Positions 63,401 to 64,000 of a stretch of DNA of 64,000 bases are shown here, piece by piece. The DNA lies in the NCBI GenBank assembly GCA_028752905.1, contig JAQNBH010000136.1, forward strand, positions 1 to 64,000, given 5' to 3'. The notes beneath the pieces were generated by a model, which was not told the origin of the DNA, searched no databases, and worked only from the letters and a program-made list of their open reading frames with translations. Source of the DNA: Cladorhizidae sp. MBARI D1340-BT2 (taxonomy: Eukaryota; Porifera; Demospongiae; Poecilosclerida; Cladorhizidae). Numbering within the stretch: the first letter of the stretch is position 1; each line of letters opens with the position of its first letter. A program made the translations under genes and the position numbers.

Positions 63401-64000
63401 AACCTTCCCTGCCCTCCTGTACCAATATGAGGTCACACTAACAAGAACCTTCCCTACCCTCCTCTACCAATAAGAGGTCACACTAACAAGAACCTTCCCT
63501 CTGCTCTACCAATAAGAGGTCACACTAACAAGAACCTTCCCTCTCCTCCTCTACCAATAAGAGGCCACACTAACAAGAACCTTCCCTACCCTCCTCTACC
63601 AATAAGAGGTCACACTAACAAGAACCTTCCCTACCCTCCTCTACCAATAAGAGGTCACACTAACAAGAACCTTCCCTACCCTCCTCTACCAATAAGAGGT
63701 CACACTAACAAGAACCTTCCCTACCCTCCTCTACCAATAAGAAGTCACACTAACAAGAACATTCCCTGCCCTCCTCTACCAATAAGAGGTCACACTAACA
63801 AGAACCTTCCCTGCCCTCCTCTACCAATAAGAGGTCACACTAACAAGAACCTTCCCTGCCCTCCTCTACCAATAAGAGGCCACACTAACAAGAACCTTCC
63901 CTCTCCTCCTCTACAAATAAGAGGCCACACTAACAAGAACCTTCCCTGCCCTCGTCTACCAATAAGAGGCCACACTAACAAGAACCTTCCATACCCTCCT
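57425..64000 (+). repeat. 45-bp satellite, about 146 copies, continues past the window
   Basis: Units are GTCACACTAACAAGAACCTT, CCCTGCCCTCCTCTACC and AATAAGAG. Position-specific variants (TGCC/TACC/TCTC after CCC, GGTC/GGCC, CTGTACCAATATGAGG, shortened CCACTAAC and CTCTGCTCTACC units) recur in the same order. CTGTACCAATATG occurs at 57897, 59095, 62039 and 63417, marking higher-order blocks; the stretch 57760-58560 is repeated almost exactly at 58970-59760 and again from 63290. Each unit contains CCTCTACCAATAAGAGG, a 5-bp stem with a CCAAT-containing loop. Some units are shortened by 2, 6, 9 or 15 bp, so no frame persists. Confidence 0.97.

Overview
This is a eukaryotic, gene-poor window made almost entirely of tandem repeats and decayed transposable elements. 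There are no operons, ribosome binding sites or bacterial genes. The mix of elements points to an early-branching animal such as a sponge or cnidarian: Ty3/gypsy-like elements with both pol gene orders, an intron-bearing Ginger1-like integrase with Ulp1 and PHD modules, hAT, Tigger/pogo, a LINE tail and a restriction-like-endonuclease tail. This assignment is an inference from element content, not from a marker gene.

Layout. 1-7345: tandem arrays (24-bp telomere-like, 30-, 46-, 69-, 39- and 34-bp units). 7.3-9.2 kb: mixed sequence with a small CpG-rich island. 9.2-21.3 kb: a degenerate repeat of about 115 bp whose units look like mini-exons (acceptor-like start, donor-like GGTAAG end). It is interrupted by a 3-kb 36-bp satellite grown from one part of the unit, a candidate solo LTR, a 1.3-kb composite repeat and a 34-bp array. 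21.3-22.8 kb: remnant of a gypsy-like element on the minus strand with integrase upstream of RNase H. 23.2-28.0 kb: two exons of a probable gene (terminal exon with an LPWRS motif); the intron between them holds a TG-rich minisatellite split by a 3.36-kb gypsy element with 334-bp LTRs and a TGTGT target duplication. 28.6-29.95 kb: third copy of the composite repeat. 29.95-33.6 kb: a better-preserved minus-strand gypsy-like element, again integrase before reverse transcriptase. 34.1-44.1 kb: a minus-strand multi-exon integrase/GPY/Ulp1/PHD gene (Ginger1-like), with an hAT element and a Tigger element sitting in two of its introns. 44.36-49.3 kb: A/T-rich minisatellite that switches orientation repeatedly, with small islands of other sequence. 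49.3-50.1 kb: retroelement tail. 50.1-51.6 kb: trinucleotide runs including a perfect (CAT)136 and a 41-bp repeat. 52.1-52.7 kb: LINE tail. 53.6-56.8 kb: two more 24-bp arrays. 57.4 kb to the window end: a 45-bp satellite with higher-order structure.

Almost every protein-coding trace is broken by stops, frameshifts or deletions, so nothing here looks like a currently active transposon. The best candidate for a living host gene is the two-exon LPWRS gene (23178-23264 and 27699-27971). The most interesting structures are the integrase-first gypsy-like elements, the intron-rich Ginger1-like gene with its nested insertions, and the mini-exon-like repeat with the satellite derived from it. The long stop-free frames inside the 24-, 36- and 3-bp arrays exist because the unit length is a multiple of three; they are not genes.
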